Shown: positions 52,594-61,373 of the stretch, piece after piece
Layout of the letters: each line of letters begins with the position of its first letter
Numbering within the stretch: position 1 is the stretch's first letter
Translations under genes and position numbers: made by a program
The notes under the pieces: generated by a model
Told to the model about the DNA's origin: nothing
The model's database searches: none
What the model saw: only the letters and a program-made list of their open reading frames with translations
Assembly (NCBI GenBank): GCA_024347235.1
Contig: AP025283.1
Coordinates: forward strand, 682,001 to 746,000
DNA length: 64,000 nucleotides
Direction of reading: 5' to 3'
Source of the DNA: Aliamphritea spongicola
Lineage (GTDB): Bacteria; Pseudomonadota; Gammaproteobacteria; Pseudomonadales; Balneatricaceae

Positions 52594-52753
52594 GTTGGCT
52601 CAGTTCTTTAGTTGTCAAAAGTGATCTACTCTTTGAATCATAATACATTCCTGGGGAATGAAGACAGATATCCACAGTTGTGTTTACATTACTTTACACA
52701 GCCCGGGGAGTATTTAACGACGCTGCCGGCTAAGACAGTTAGGATGGAATCTG

Positions 52754-53593
52754 ATGCAAACACATTATTTAACCTTACAGCGCGGTGCAGAATACCGTAT
52801 GGCATACCATGAGTGGGGAAAAGCAGATAATCCCAGAGTGTTGGTGTGCGTCCATGGGCTGGCCCGGAACGGACGGGACTTCGATTTTATTGCTGAACAG
52901 CTGAGCAGTGAGTACAGGGTGATTTGCCCTGATGTGGTTGGCCGGGGCGTGAGCGACTGGTTACCGGCAGACCTTGAGTACGATATGCCGCTGTATGTGG
53001 AGGACATGCAAGCTTTACTAAAGCATTTGCAGCTTGCAAAGGTAGACTGGCTGGGAACCTCCATGGGAGGCATTATCGGGATGATACTGGCATCGTTACC
53101 TGAGACGCCTGTTCATAAGTTGGTGCTGAATGATGTGGGCTGCCGGATTCCTGCTGCAGCGCTAGAACGGATTGCGATATATATGGGTGACCACGGTTTT
53201 GATTCGCTCTCAGCCGTGGAAACGTATATGCGTAACACTTATCGGGCTTTTCATGATTTAGAAGACCGGCAGTGGCGGCATCTGGCTGAGTGTGGGCACC
53301 GGACGGATGAATCCGGCAGGTTGCATCTGCATTATGATCCCCGAATCGCAGAAGGTCTGAAAACCAGTCCGCATGAGGATATTGATCTTATGCCGTTCTG
53401 GTCGCAGGTGCGTTGTCCGCAGTTACTTATCTGGGGAGAAGATTCTGACCTGCTGGAGGCCGGTAGTGTCGACCATATGCAGCAGGTGAATCCGCAGCTG
53501 GATGTTCTTAAAATTGCCGCGACCGGACATGCTCCGGCGCTGATGATGCCGGCGCAGATTCAGCCGGTATGTGACTGGTTGTTAAATCGGTAA
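52754..53593 (+). CDS. Alpha/beta-hydrolase fold protein
   Basis: An intact 279-residue hydrolase. The oxyanion region VCVHGLARNGRDFD, nucleophile elbow GTSMGGIIGM (Ser), the acid in LLIWGEDSDLLE and the His in ATGHAPALM make up the catalytic triad. No signal peptide, so cytoplasmic. The substrate is unknown; it looks like small-ester or C-C hydrolases of the family. Its last bases overlap the end of the convergent lipoprotein gene. Confidence 0.85.
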   Translation: MQTHYLTLQRGAEYRMAYHEWGKADNPRVLVCVHGLARNGRDFDFIAEQLSSEYRVICPDVVGRGVSDWLPADLEYDMPLYVEDMQALLKHLQLAKVDWLGTSMGGIIGMILASLPETPVHKLVLNDVGCRIPAAALERIAIYMGDHGFDSLSAVETYMRNTYRAFHDLEDRQWRHLAECGHRTDESGRLHLHYDPRIAEGLKTSPHEDIDLMPFWSQVRCPQLLIWGEDSDLLEAGSVDHMQQVNPQLDVLKIAATGHAPALMMPAQIQPVCDWLLNR

Positions 53594-54280
53594 CAGGGTT
53601 GTTGAGGCGACGCTGTGCACCACTTTAGTGATCGTGCGGTTACTGCTGCCGGCTACCAGATTGGCCATCATATCCTGCAGGGCAATCATCTTGCCGAAGA
53701 TGCGTTCAAAACTGAGGTTTTTACACCCTGCGGGCTGACACCGTTACTTAACAGAAACAAATCGCCATCTTCTTTTTCAGGCTGTTCAGCCGCCAGGCGA
53801 TGGTTTCAAGGTTACGGGCACTGTTGTAGAGCTTTTGATGGTCCAGTTCGTCCAGCAGAAAGAACTCATCCTTGTAGTTATATGAGGCGTCCAGCATGCT
53901 GATCATACCGGCCATTAGCGCATATACCCTGTCTCCCTGATAATCTTCAGCAAAGGCCAGCGGCACGGCATCAATGCCATCCAGGCTGTTCATTTCTGCC
54001 TGTCGCTGTGGGCTGTCGCGGTTAAACATCAGGTCGATGCGCGCAGTGATATCAGCAGTACCGGCTTTCATCAGTTCCCGGGGTTGCGTTTATAAAGCTT
54101 AGCGGCGAGTTCCCGGTTGAGACGTTTCAGTTCGGTAATATGGGCATCGGTCACCGTATCAATATCGGTTTTGGCCAACTGGCTGATTTTAAAACCGCTG
54201 TTATTGGTTGCGCAGCCGCTGATCAGCAGGCTGCTGATCAGGAGTAACAGGCTTAACAAATGTGTATAACTGCGCATCAT
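53582..54280 (-). CDS. Unrecognised lipoprotein at the end of the Let-type operon (frameshifted)
   Basis: From ATG 54280 the signal peptide ends in LLISGC (lipobox, Cys at about residue 22). One C lost near 54078 splits it into two apparent ORFs; A near 53779 and A near 53722 also need repair. Restored length is about 232 residues ending NRTITKVVHSVASTTLLPI. It is largely helical, with DIDTVTDAHITELKRLNRELAAKLYKRNP after the anchor. It is not PqiC-like. It follows letB by 14 bases on the same strand, so it is probably an outer-membrane part of the same lipid transport system; that role is inference. Confidence 0.65.
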
Positions 54281-54294
54281 ATATCCGTATTCCT

Positions 54295-56917
54295 TTAAGG
54301 GGCGTCTTTCAGTAATCGGAAGCGTGGTTGCGGGCCGACTGTACCGGAACCTGCCGGGGAGTCGAATGCGATGCCACCGCTTACCAGGGTGTCCAGAGTG
54401 CTGGTTTCGATTTCCAGACCACTGAACAGGCCAAAGTCAGCACTGATGCCACTGAGATTCCAGAAGCGGCTGTTGACTTTGACCAGCTTGCTGTATTTAG
54501 GCTGGATATTGGCATAAATTTCAACGCTTTGCAGGTCTTCTCCCAGTTCAAATCCGGTTATCTGACCCACTTTGAGACCACGGTAATAGACTGGGCTGCC
54601 GGTTTCGACAGAATCCAGTGCCGGCGAGGTCAGAGTGACGTTAAGCCCCGGCAGGCTGACGGCAGGGGCGTTATTAATCCCTTTAAACTGCGTTTTGCGG
54701 GGAGCCTTCAGATTCTTTCCAGCGCTGGCGACAATGTAGTTTCCGCTAAGTAAGGCTTCCGGGTTCTTGATACCACTGAGGGAAATCTGGCTGCTGGCAA
54801 CCCAGAAACGACTGCCTTCACGTGCCAGAAACTCTGCCTGTTGGTCGATAATCACACGGGCTTCAATACGTCCGCTGGCATCAAGCAGCCTGACGGTGTC
54901 CACCCGGCCCATTTTGAGTCCCTGAAAACGCAGTTCAGCACCGGGCTCCAGCGTATTACCTGCCGGGAAGCTGATCCGGATAGCCAGCGCGTCGTACAGG
55001 CCTTCCTGCTTGTTTGGATGCAGGGTGAAGCGCTGATTAAATTTGGCAGCTTTACCTTTACCCGGTTTGTTATCAAAGGCGATACCGCCGCGCACGATGG
55101 TATCAATCGATTCTGTTTGCAGAGTCAGCCCGGAAAGATCAAGCTTGGCGTGAATGCCGCTGGCGTTCCAGAAGCGGCTTTTGCTGGTGACCAGGTGACG
55201 GTAAGCCTTATCAATCAGTAGCTGCACTTCAACATTCTGTCCGTCTTCACTTAAGCGGTAGCCATGTACCTTACCGACTGGCAACTGCCGGTAAAGTACC
55301 GGAGAGCCTGCTTTAACTGAACCGAGCTGTTCGCTGACCAGCCGTATCTGCAGTTTGCCTGCCTGATTACTGTAAATAAGCTTGCCCTGCTGGCTGGCGG
55401 TATCGAAATCTTTATATAGGTGGAATTGCTGATTCGGCGTTGCGTCCTGTTTCTCTTTAATGTCAGGGGTAAAGAAGCTGATACCGCCCTTGATGACAGA
55501 CGTCAGTGAGCCGGTATCGAGTTTAACGCCGTCCAGGTCGGCGGCAACCTGAACGCCGCTGATGTTCCAGAATCGGCTGTTGGATTTCAGTAACTGTGAA
55601 TGTTCTTTGGCAATGGTGGCGTGGATAAGGACTTTCTTGCCCTGTTCGATCAGTTCATAGCCGCGGACCTCACCTACGGGTACCTGCCGGTAGAGTACCG
55701 GTGAACCGAAGTCCAGTGAGCCTAACTGATCAGCGATAATCTGAATATCCAGTCCCGGAATGCCAGGGCGTTTCGCCGGCGGGGTATTCAGGGCAATGAA
55801 GCGGAACAGGGAATGCCGGGGCCTGGCTGCAGCTGGATAGCGTTGCCGTCGAACAGCTGGCCGATCTGGGTAATGTCAAAGTCCGGCTTTGGTAACCAGA
55901 ACTGGCTGCCTGCCCGTAACAGGGGCTTGGCCCGGGGATCGATTAGCAGGTGGGCTGTTTGGGTGGTCAGATCATTGTTAAATTCGAGCTTTTGTATCCG
56001 GCCAATGACAATTTCCTGACTGACCACTTTGGTCCCTTCTGACAGTGGCGTACGGGCCGGGAACTTAACGGTCACGGCAACACCGTCTTCGGCTGCTTCA
56101 TAGTCACTGTAGAGAGGCAGTACCGTATCTGGATTAAGTTCACCACCATCGGCAGGGGTATAGAAGCTGATGCCGCCGGCTACAATAGAGGCCAGCGAAT
56201 CAAACTTAATGTCCAGTTTGGGTAAGTCTGCTTTGATGCTGATACCGCTGGCGTTCCAGAAGCGGGTGCCACCGTTGATCAGTTCGCTGTATTTACTTTC
56301 TACATAGAGGTCAATCAGCACCTGTTGCTTTGCTTTGCCGAGTTTAACGTCGATGACTTCACCGACTTGTATATCCCGGTAAAACAGCTTGGAGCCGCGA
56401 TAAACAGACGCGGCCGAGTCACTGCTCAGGGTCAGATACAGTCCCGGTTTATCTTTGCTGGATGGTGGTGGTTCGCTGTCGGCCACGAACTCACGGCGAT
56501 CTTCTCCGTCACCGGGCTGAATACCGATGTAGTAACCGGACAGGAGTGTTTCCAGCCCTCTGACACCGCTGAGGGATACCTGGGGTTTTACAAGCCAGAA
56601 ACGGGTGTTTTCATGCAGCAGCGGCTCGGCTTCACTGGCCATTTCAATGATCGCTGTGACGCCTTTCAGGTCCTCATTCAGGCGCAGTTGTTTAATTGTG
56701 CCGCTGGGCAGGCCACGAAACAGTACTTTGGTTTTTCAGCTTCCAGTCCTTCTGCTGATTCAAACTGCACCTCAATAGTGATGCCGGCATCCTGATAGCT
56801 CTGCCAGGCCAGCCAGGCGGCAATCAGTGCTGCAACCAGTGGCAGTATCCAGACAAATGACGGGCCGCGGTGCTGCTTTATGACGGCGTCTGTCGCAGGG
56901 GTATTATCAGGTGTCAT
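54295..56917 (-). CDS. letB: LetB-type protein with seven MCE domains (frameshifted)
   Basis: A periplasmic MCE tunnel protein of about 874 residues, the length of E. coli LetB (YebT, seven MCE rings), not PqiB (three). A single N-terminal helix (FVWILPLVAALIAAWLAW) anchors it in the inner membrane. I count seven RFW-type motifs, one per MCE repeat: NTRFWLVKP, GTRFWNASG, GSQFWLPKP, NSRFWNISG, KSRFWNASG, GSRFWVASS and NSRFWNLSG. Losses near 56735, 55815 and others break the raw reading. LetB carries lipids between the membranes. Its start overlaps the end of the upstream PqiA-domain gene by 11 bases. Confidence 0.88.
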
Positions 56918-57551
56918 GATGTTGAGTGTCCGTAGGTGCGTATTTATCCCAGATTAAACGGGTATCAAAATTAAGAGCGGAGAGCATGGTCAGTATTACC
57001 ACCGCAGCAAATGCTGTGGCGCCGTGTCCCGGGGATATACTCGCCAGGCTGCCCAGCTGGACCAGTGCGACCAGTACAGCGATTACAAATATATCCAGCA
57101 TAGACCAGCGGCCGACCCATTCGACGCCGCGGTAGAGCCAGGTTTTCTGGCGGGCGCTGGTACGCCAGTGGAATTTAAGGCTGAGTAACAGGGTCAGCAT
57201 ACCAAGAATCTTCAGGCAGGGAATGATAATGCTGGCGATAAGAACCACCAGTCCGATGCCCCAGAACCCTCCGGTGAATAACTCGATGATGCCGCCCATG
57301 ATGGTGCTTGGTGCGCCACTGCCAAAACTTTTAAACGTCATAATCGGCAGCAGGTTAGCCGGAAAGAAACAGATAACTGAGGCGAGCAGAAAAGCCCAGC
57401 TGCGCTGCAGGGTGTGTTCCATACGGCTGTGCAGCGGGGTTTCGCAAACGTGGCAGTGTTGATCTTGCTGATCAAGTGTATGCAAGGTGTGACAGTGACG
57501 GCAAAGCAGGTAGCCTTCCTGACGTGCGGATTTATAGCTCCCGGTGTTCAT
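56907..57551 (-). CDS. PqiA/LetA-domain membrane protein, second half-protein
   Basis: A 214-residue protein with one PqiA domain: an N-terminal zinc ribbon (CRHCHTLHTLDQQDQHCHVC) and four membrane helices (for example LLASVICFFPANLLPIMTF and GLVVLIASIIIPCLKILGML). E. coli LetA (YebS, 427 residues) has two such domains fused. Here they are two genes; this one matches the second half by position. It overlaps letB by 11 bases and the upstream half by 4 bases, so the three should be made together. Confidence 0.85.
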   Translation of the reverse strand: MNTGSYKSARQEGYLLCRHCHTLHTLDQQDQHCHVCETPLHSRMEHTLQRSWAFLLASVICFFPANLLPIMTFKSFGSGAPSTIMGGIIELFTGGFWGIGLVVLIASIIIPCLKILGMLTLLLSLKFHWRTSARQKTWLYRGVEWVGRWSMLDIFVIAVLVALVQLGSLASISPGHGATAFAAVVILTMLSALNFDTRLIWDKYAPTDTQHHDT

Positions 57552-58183
57552 AAGTGAGCCTTCTGGGTGTCGCGGCGTTGCCCGAATACCTGCCAGGCAT
57601 GCTGAATATCAAACAGGCTGTTGGTCAGGCACGTAGTGAAAATCAGAGCAGCCAGGCAGTAGAGCCCGAGTCCGGGTTCAAGGTTGGCGATATCTTTTAG
57701 TTTGATGACGGCGATAAGCGTGCCGATCAGATAGATCTCCAGCATGCCCCAGCCATGTAATGTGTGGTAAAGATTAAGGCTCTGGCGCAGGTAATGGCCG
57801 TTAATCCGGAACTGTAAGCAGGCGGTAATGTAAGTCAGCAGCAGGATCTGAAGACCCGGTACCAGCACCGCAAAAATAAGGACAACCGCTGCGACTATAG
57901 CTAAGCCACCGTCATATAAGGATAATACGCTTTGTAAGATGGTTTCGCTTTGCTGCTGACCAAAAATGCTCAGGCTTAAAATTGGCAGCAGGTTAGCCGG
58001 TAAAAACAGGATCAAACTGGTGATTGCCAGCGCAAGCCCCCGTTCAATAGGATTCAGCCGGGCATGAAAGAGCTTGGCATGACAGCGGGGACAGTTCAGT
58101 GACTGGCCCTTTTTCAGACGGGTGCGGGCGATAAGCAGATCGCAGTCGTGACAGGCGGTGAATGAGCTGGCTGGTGTTTTCAT
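57548..58183 (-). CDS. PqiA/LetA-domain membrane protein, first half-protein
   Basis: A 211-residue protein with a zinc ribbon (CHDCDLLIARTRLKKGQSLNCPRC) and four membrane helices (LILFLPANLLPILSLS, VAAVVLIFAVLVPGLQILLL and two later). The FLPANLLPI motif is shared with the companion at 56907. It is the first gene of the Let-type operon. No frameshift is needed in either half, and the ATGA overlap between them is clean, so the split looks real rather than a sequencing artefact. Confidence 0.85.
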   Translation of the reverse strand: MKTPASSFTACHDCDLLIARTRLKKGQSLNCPRCHAKLFHARLNPIERGLALAITSLILFLPANLLPILSLSIFGQQQSETILQSVLSLYDGGLAIVAAVVLIFAVLVPGLQILLLTYITACLQFRINGHYLRQSLNLYHTLHGWGMLEIYLIGTLIAVIKLKDIANLEPGLGLYCLAALIFTTCLTNSLFDIQHAWQVFGQRRDTQKAHL

Positions 58184-58300
58184 GAAGTTATTGCATACAT
58201 GATGTCATGGCATAGTAGTACCGGTAAGCGGGCAGTGAAACAGTCAGACGGTTAACCGGCAGTTAACACTTAATTATTAGCATAATTTATTGGATGGCAG

Positions 58301-58981
58301 ATGAATACAAACTTATTGCCCTGTGTCGAGGTAGAACCGGTAAAACCGGCAGATGCGACGGTTATCTGGCTTCACGGACTGGGCGCTGACGGTCATGATT
58401 TTGCCGGTATCGTACCGGCGCTGAATTTGCCTGAAGATGCTGCCGTCAGGTTTATTTTTCCCCATGCACCGGAACGGCCGGTTACCGTGAATAACGGTTG
58501 GGTTATGCGTGCCTGGTATGACATTCTGGAAATGAATATCAGCCGAAAAGTCGATGCTGATTCCTTACTTGAATCTGCCGGTCAGGTTAGTGCGCTGATC
58601 AGACGGGAAGCTGAGCGGGGCATTGCTCCTGAGCGTGTTGTGCTGGCTGGCTTCTCCCAGGGTGGTGCTGTCGCTTATCAGACGGGGCTGGCTTATCCAC
58701 AGCCTCTGGCTGGTCTTCTTGCCCTGTCTACCTATGTTCCCTGTGAACAAAGTTTACGTGCTTCGGTAAATCCGGGTAACTGTGACATGCCGGTGATGAT
58801 AGCCCATGGTTCACAGGATGATGTTGTACCGCCACAGTTAGGTGAGTCGGCAAAAGAATTCTTAACAGTGTTAGGTTTTTCACCACAGTGGCGAACCTAT
58901 CCGATCGATCACAGTGTCAGTGCTGAAGAAGTTGAAATGATTTCAGGCTGGCTGAAAAATGTTTTAAATATAAAGGCTTAG
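58301..58981 (+). CDS. Carboxylesterase/phospholipase family serine hydrolase
   Basis: An intact 226-residue enzyme of the EstB type. IWLHGLGADGHDF is the oxyanion part, GFSQGGAVAYQTGL the nucleophile elbow, AHGSQDDVVPP carries the Asp and IDHSVSAEEV the His. These small cytosolic esterases hydrolyse short acyl esters. Monocistronic; the FKBP gene follows 22 bases later and may be co-transcribed. Confidence 0.9.
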   Translation: MNTNLLPCVEVEPVKPADATVIWLHGLGADGHDFAGIVPALNLPEDAAVRFIFPHAPERPVTVNNGWVMRAWYDILEMNISRKVDADSLLESAGQVSALIRREAERGIAPERVVLAGFSQGGAVAYQTGLAYPQPLAGLLALSTYVPCEQSLRASVNPGNCDMPVMIAHGSQDDVVPPQLGESAKEFLTVLGFSPQWRTYPIDHSVSAEEVEMISGWLKNVLNIKA

Positions 58982-59003
58982 AGCCGTAGCGGAATTATCT
59001 GAA

Positions 59004-59476
59004 ATGAATATTACTGAAAACTGTTACGTTGAATTTCATTACGCACTGTTTAATGAAGAAAAGAAGTGGTTGATGGTTCACGGGATGCAGGGCCTTTACC
59101 TTACGTTCATGGTCAGGGAAATATAATCCCCGGGCTTGAGCAGGCGCTGGCTGGTCATCAGGTTGGCGATAAGTTTACTGCGACCATTGAACCTGCTCAG
59201 GGCTACGGCGACCGGGATGAAGAGAAGGTTAGCATTGTGGATAAAGCTTCTTTTGATGCTTTCCCAAGCATTGAAGAAGGCATGTTTTGTCAGATTGGTG
59301 ATGACCCTTCCCGCCCTCAGCTGGTAACAATTGTTGCCATTAATGAAGAGGAAGGTGAAGTAACCATTGATGCTAACCATCCGTTTGCCGGACAAACTCT
59401 TAATTTTGAGATAGAAGTAATGGTGGTTCGTGAAGCAACAGATGCCGAATTAAAAGACGGCGTGGTTGCTCAGTAA
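59004..59476 (+). CDS. FKBP-type peptidyl-prolyl isomerase, SlyD-like
   Basis: From ATG 59004 the product reads MNITENCYVEFHYALFNEE; one A is lost at 59063-59066, then VVDGSRDAGPLPYVHGQGNIIPGLEQALAGHQVGD follows. About 158 residues. The FKBP domain is interrupted by the insert-in-flap domain (FPSIEEGMFCQIGDDPSRPQLVTI), as in SlyD/FkpB. The His-rich metal-binding tail of SlyD is absent (it ends DGVVAQ), so it resembles FkpB-like short forms. Confidence 0.88.
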
Positions 59477-59507
59477 TCACTGATGTAAATTTGCGAGGAA
59501 TATTACA

Positions 59508-59701
59508 ATGCGTTTGATACTGGCTTTATTACTGCCCTGGTTTCAGTTTTTACGATTGGCCGGCCTTTCGCAGGCATTATTTGCCTGATTCTGCAGATTA
59601 CGCTGATTGGCTGGATTCCTGCGGCAATCTGGTCGGTGTACGCACTGAGCCAGTACAAGACAGATAAGAAAATCGCAGAGGCGATGAACAGAGACAACTG
59701 A
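59508..59701 (+). CDS. Pmp3/YqaE family small membrane protein
   Basis: A 64-residue protein from ATG 59508 (GCGAGGA before it). One T is lost at 59545-59549; restored it reads LLPWFQFFTIGRPFAGIICLIL and LIGWIPAAIWSVYALSQYKTDKKI, the two-helix Pmp3 pattern. Members help control membrane potential and salt stress in plants and yeast; the bacterial role is less clear. A terminator follows. Confidence 0.85.
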
Positions 59702-59744
59702 GTCATACCAGCAGTAAGACTGCTACGACAAAATTGTACACACA

Positions 59745-59767
59745 GGGTGCCTGTTCAGGCGCCCTTT
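59745..59767. terminator. Terminator between the Pmp3 gene and the next convergent gene
   Basis: GGGTGCCTG (59745-59753) pairs with CAGGCGCCC (59756-59764) with one G-T pair, followed by TTT. Probably bidirectional. Confidence 0.7.
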
Positions 59768-60061
59768 ATGTCTGCGACTTCACACCTGCCATGGTTGGCA
59801 GGGCTTCAGACTTTTCCTGCCATTTCAGATCACCGATCTGAACATTCAGCCATTCAAAGCCAATTCGCCGTGCAACTGCGGCAGCACCGTCCAGGCTTTT
59901 GAATTCCCGCTCACCTTTTGAACGCTGCAAATTCAGTGTCAGCACTTCGCTTTGTTTGGTGATGAATTTCAGGGTCCAGCCACGGGCCATTGATACCGGC
60001 GCGGCCTGACAAGATTCAAAAACACCTGCCTTAAAAGAAGTTTAATTTCTCTTTCTTGCAT
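59766..60061 (-). CDS. Small hypothetical protein, partly like plasmid/ICE-borne conserved proteins (frameshifted)
   Basis: From ATG 60061 the product begins MQEREIKLLLKAGVFESCQAAPVSMARGW; one A is missing near 60033. The rest is LKFITKQSEVLTLNLQRSKGEREFKSLDGAAAVARRIGFEWL, about 98 residues. The shape (short helix, then strand-strand, then an AAA.VARRIGF helix) recalls small conserved proteins seen on plasmids and integrative elements, but no function is known to me. The raw reading from 59990 lacks the N-terminal 24 residues. Confidence 0.55.
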
Positions 60062-60599
60062 GGTCTTTATACCTTTGTGATTGATCAAAATATTATTAAG
60101 TTAAGTATATATCTTTTAATGATTTATTGAAAATAAAAATAGATATTTCTAAGGTCGTAATTCATTGTTTTTAAAGGGAAATAAAAAATATTGCAGATAT
60201 TGCAGAAAGCGATGTCAATAATTCTAACTTGTTGTAATTAAAAGGTTTTTTGGTTTTAGCAGGCAAAAGTAATATCAATCAATAAATGCTTAATAATAGA
60301 TTTAGATAATTCTTATTCATATATAAAATTATCAATATTTATTGTTGATTGGTCTCTTGTGGTTTTTGCGTTTTTGGAGCCCTGGCAGGGCCACAGAAGG
60401 CAGGTACGGTGTTTTTGCATTGAAAAGTGAAAAAGCTGAAGGGGGAAGGAGGGGCTGGGAAGCGTCTGACTAAAGAAATGTTTTCTCCCAGGCCAGGGAT
60501 ACGGGCTGTCTGTAAGCGCCAGATGACAGGCTGTTGTTACAGCCTGTCTGGTGCTGGTCTGTATTCTGGTGTGTGGAAGATGATGAAGAAAAGCTGAGT
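60062..60599. other. 538-base gene-free tract, strongly AT-rich at its start
   Basis: Bases 60062-60360 are extremely AT-rich, with long A and T runs, unlike neighbours. No ORF with a credible start was found. From 60360 the composition returns to normal, and a strong hairpin sits at 60516-60554. It may hold promoters for the flanking genes, an untranslated RNA, or a scar of an element. Confidence 0.4.
60516..60554. repeat. Strong imperfect hairpin
   Basis: GACAGGCTGT (60525-60534) and ACAGCCTGTC (60539-60548) are exact inverted copies around TGTT; outer bases CCAGA and TGG extend the stem with one bulge. No T tail follows. It could be a REP-like element or the end of a small RNA. Confidence 0.55.
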
Positions 60600-60785
60600 T
60601 CAGTCCAGTCTGTCGGCGATCATCGCTTCGATCGTGGCCAGCTGAATTTGCAGGGCGGCCAGGCTGCTGTCTGATTCGTCGGTTGTCGGCGATATTTTGA
60701 TCATATCGAGTAAATCAAGCAGGAAGGCCTGTTCATTCATTTGCCGGAGCTGTTCTGGGGTCCAGTGTTTTATAACTTGTGTCAT
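60600..60785 (-). CDS. Small hypothetical protein, 61 residues
   Basis: ATG 60785 has GAGG nine bases before it and gives MTQVIKHWTPEQLRQMNEQAFLLDLLDM. The C-terminal part (LAALQIQLATIEAMIADRLD) is a probable amphipathic helix. An ORF extension of four codons upstream exists but has no ribosome site. No family recognised. Confidence 0.5.
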   Translation of the reverse strand: MTQVIKHWTPEQLRQMNEQAFLLDLLDMIKISPTTDESDSSLAALQIQLATIEAMIADRLD

Positions 60786-60949
60786 GGTGTGCCTCAATTT
60801 ACAGCGGCTGCCCGGATCTGAATCCGCCAGCGGTATTACGTCGCACGGCTGCAGCTAGCAGCCCGGGTGCTCCATTAAGTTATGGGTCACAAAAGCCGCT
60901 TTTGCAAATTTACACCGGTGGTGCACTCAATCTGCTTTCGGTTCAGATA

Positions 60950-60963
60950 TTGAGTTATATCAA
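60950..60963 (+). promoter_or_regulatory. Probable FNR/Anr box
   Basis: TTGAGTTATATCAA matches the consensus TTGAT-N4-ATCAA in nine of ten defined bases. If it is a class II site centred at -41.5, transcription would begin near 60998. That lies between the two possible starts of the downstream small membrane protein and favours ATG 61029. Confidence 0.55.
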
Positions 60964-61028
60964 TATTCGCTAATACAAATGGGCGTACCATGGCCTCAAT
61001 GATTAATAGAGCTGATTGGGGTGATCGT

Positions 61029-61160
61029 ATGTTTGGTATTGATCCTTATGTTTTCGAAACTTTGTGGCCAAGCCTGCTGGGAATTGCCGGTATGACTGCT
61101 GTCATGGTCTGGGGCGCGTTCAAAGTACGTAAACTGATTAACGAAGATGTTAAGAAGTAA
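61029..61160 (+). CDS. Small single-helix membrane protein behind the FNR/Anr box
   Basis: A 43-residue protein with one membrane helix (LWPSLLGIAGMTAVMVWGAF) and a basic C-terminus (KVRKLINEDVKK), so the C-terminus is probably inside. GGGGTGAT precedes ATG 61029. An in-frame ATG at 60990 would give 56 residues but lies upstream of the transcription start predicted from the FNR box. The size and topology resemble accessory subunits of respiratory oxidases, but that is only a suggestion. Confidence 0.55.
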   Translation: MFGIDPYVFETLWPSLLGIAGMTAVMVWGAFKVRKLINEDVKK

Positions 61161-61373
61161 CTGAGTTTCACTTCTGCGGTTTTTACAGAGACCGTCGTAT
61201 AAACGCCGTAGCTGAGCAGTCAGGTACGGCGTTTCTGTTTCCGGAATTCAAAATTTCTGTCGTAGGCAGCCGCTGTACTGACGCAAATTGATTCCAATTC
61301 CTGTTATTGTTCTGGCAGACTTAAACTTTAGTATGAGTTAGTTTCCGGTAACAGCCCGTCAGCAGGAATCTGT

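Noticed and set aside
53748..54280. Two separate genes (a 69-residue lipoprotein and a 107-residue protein)
   Set aside because: One C added near 54078 joins them into a single lipoprotein with continuous coding character; the overlap TGATGA is produced by the frameshift.
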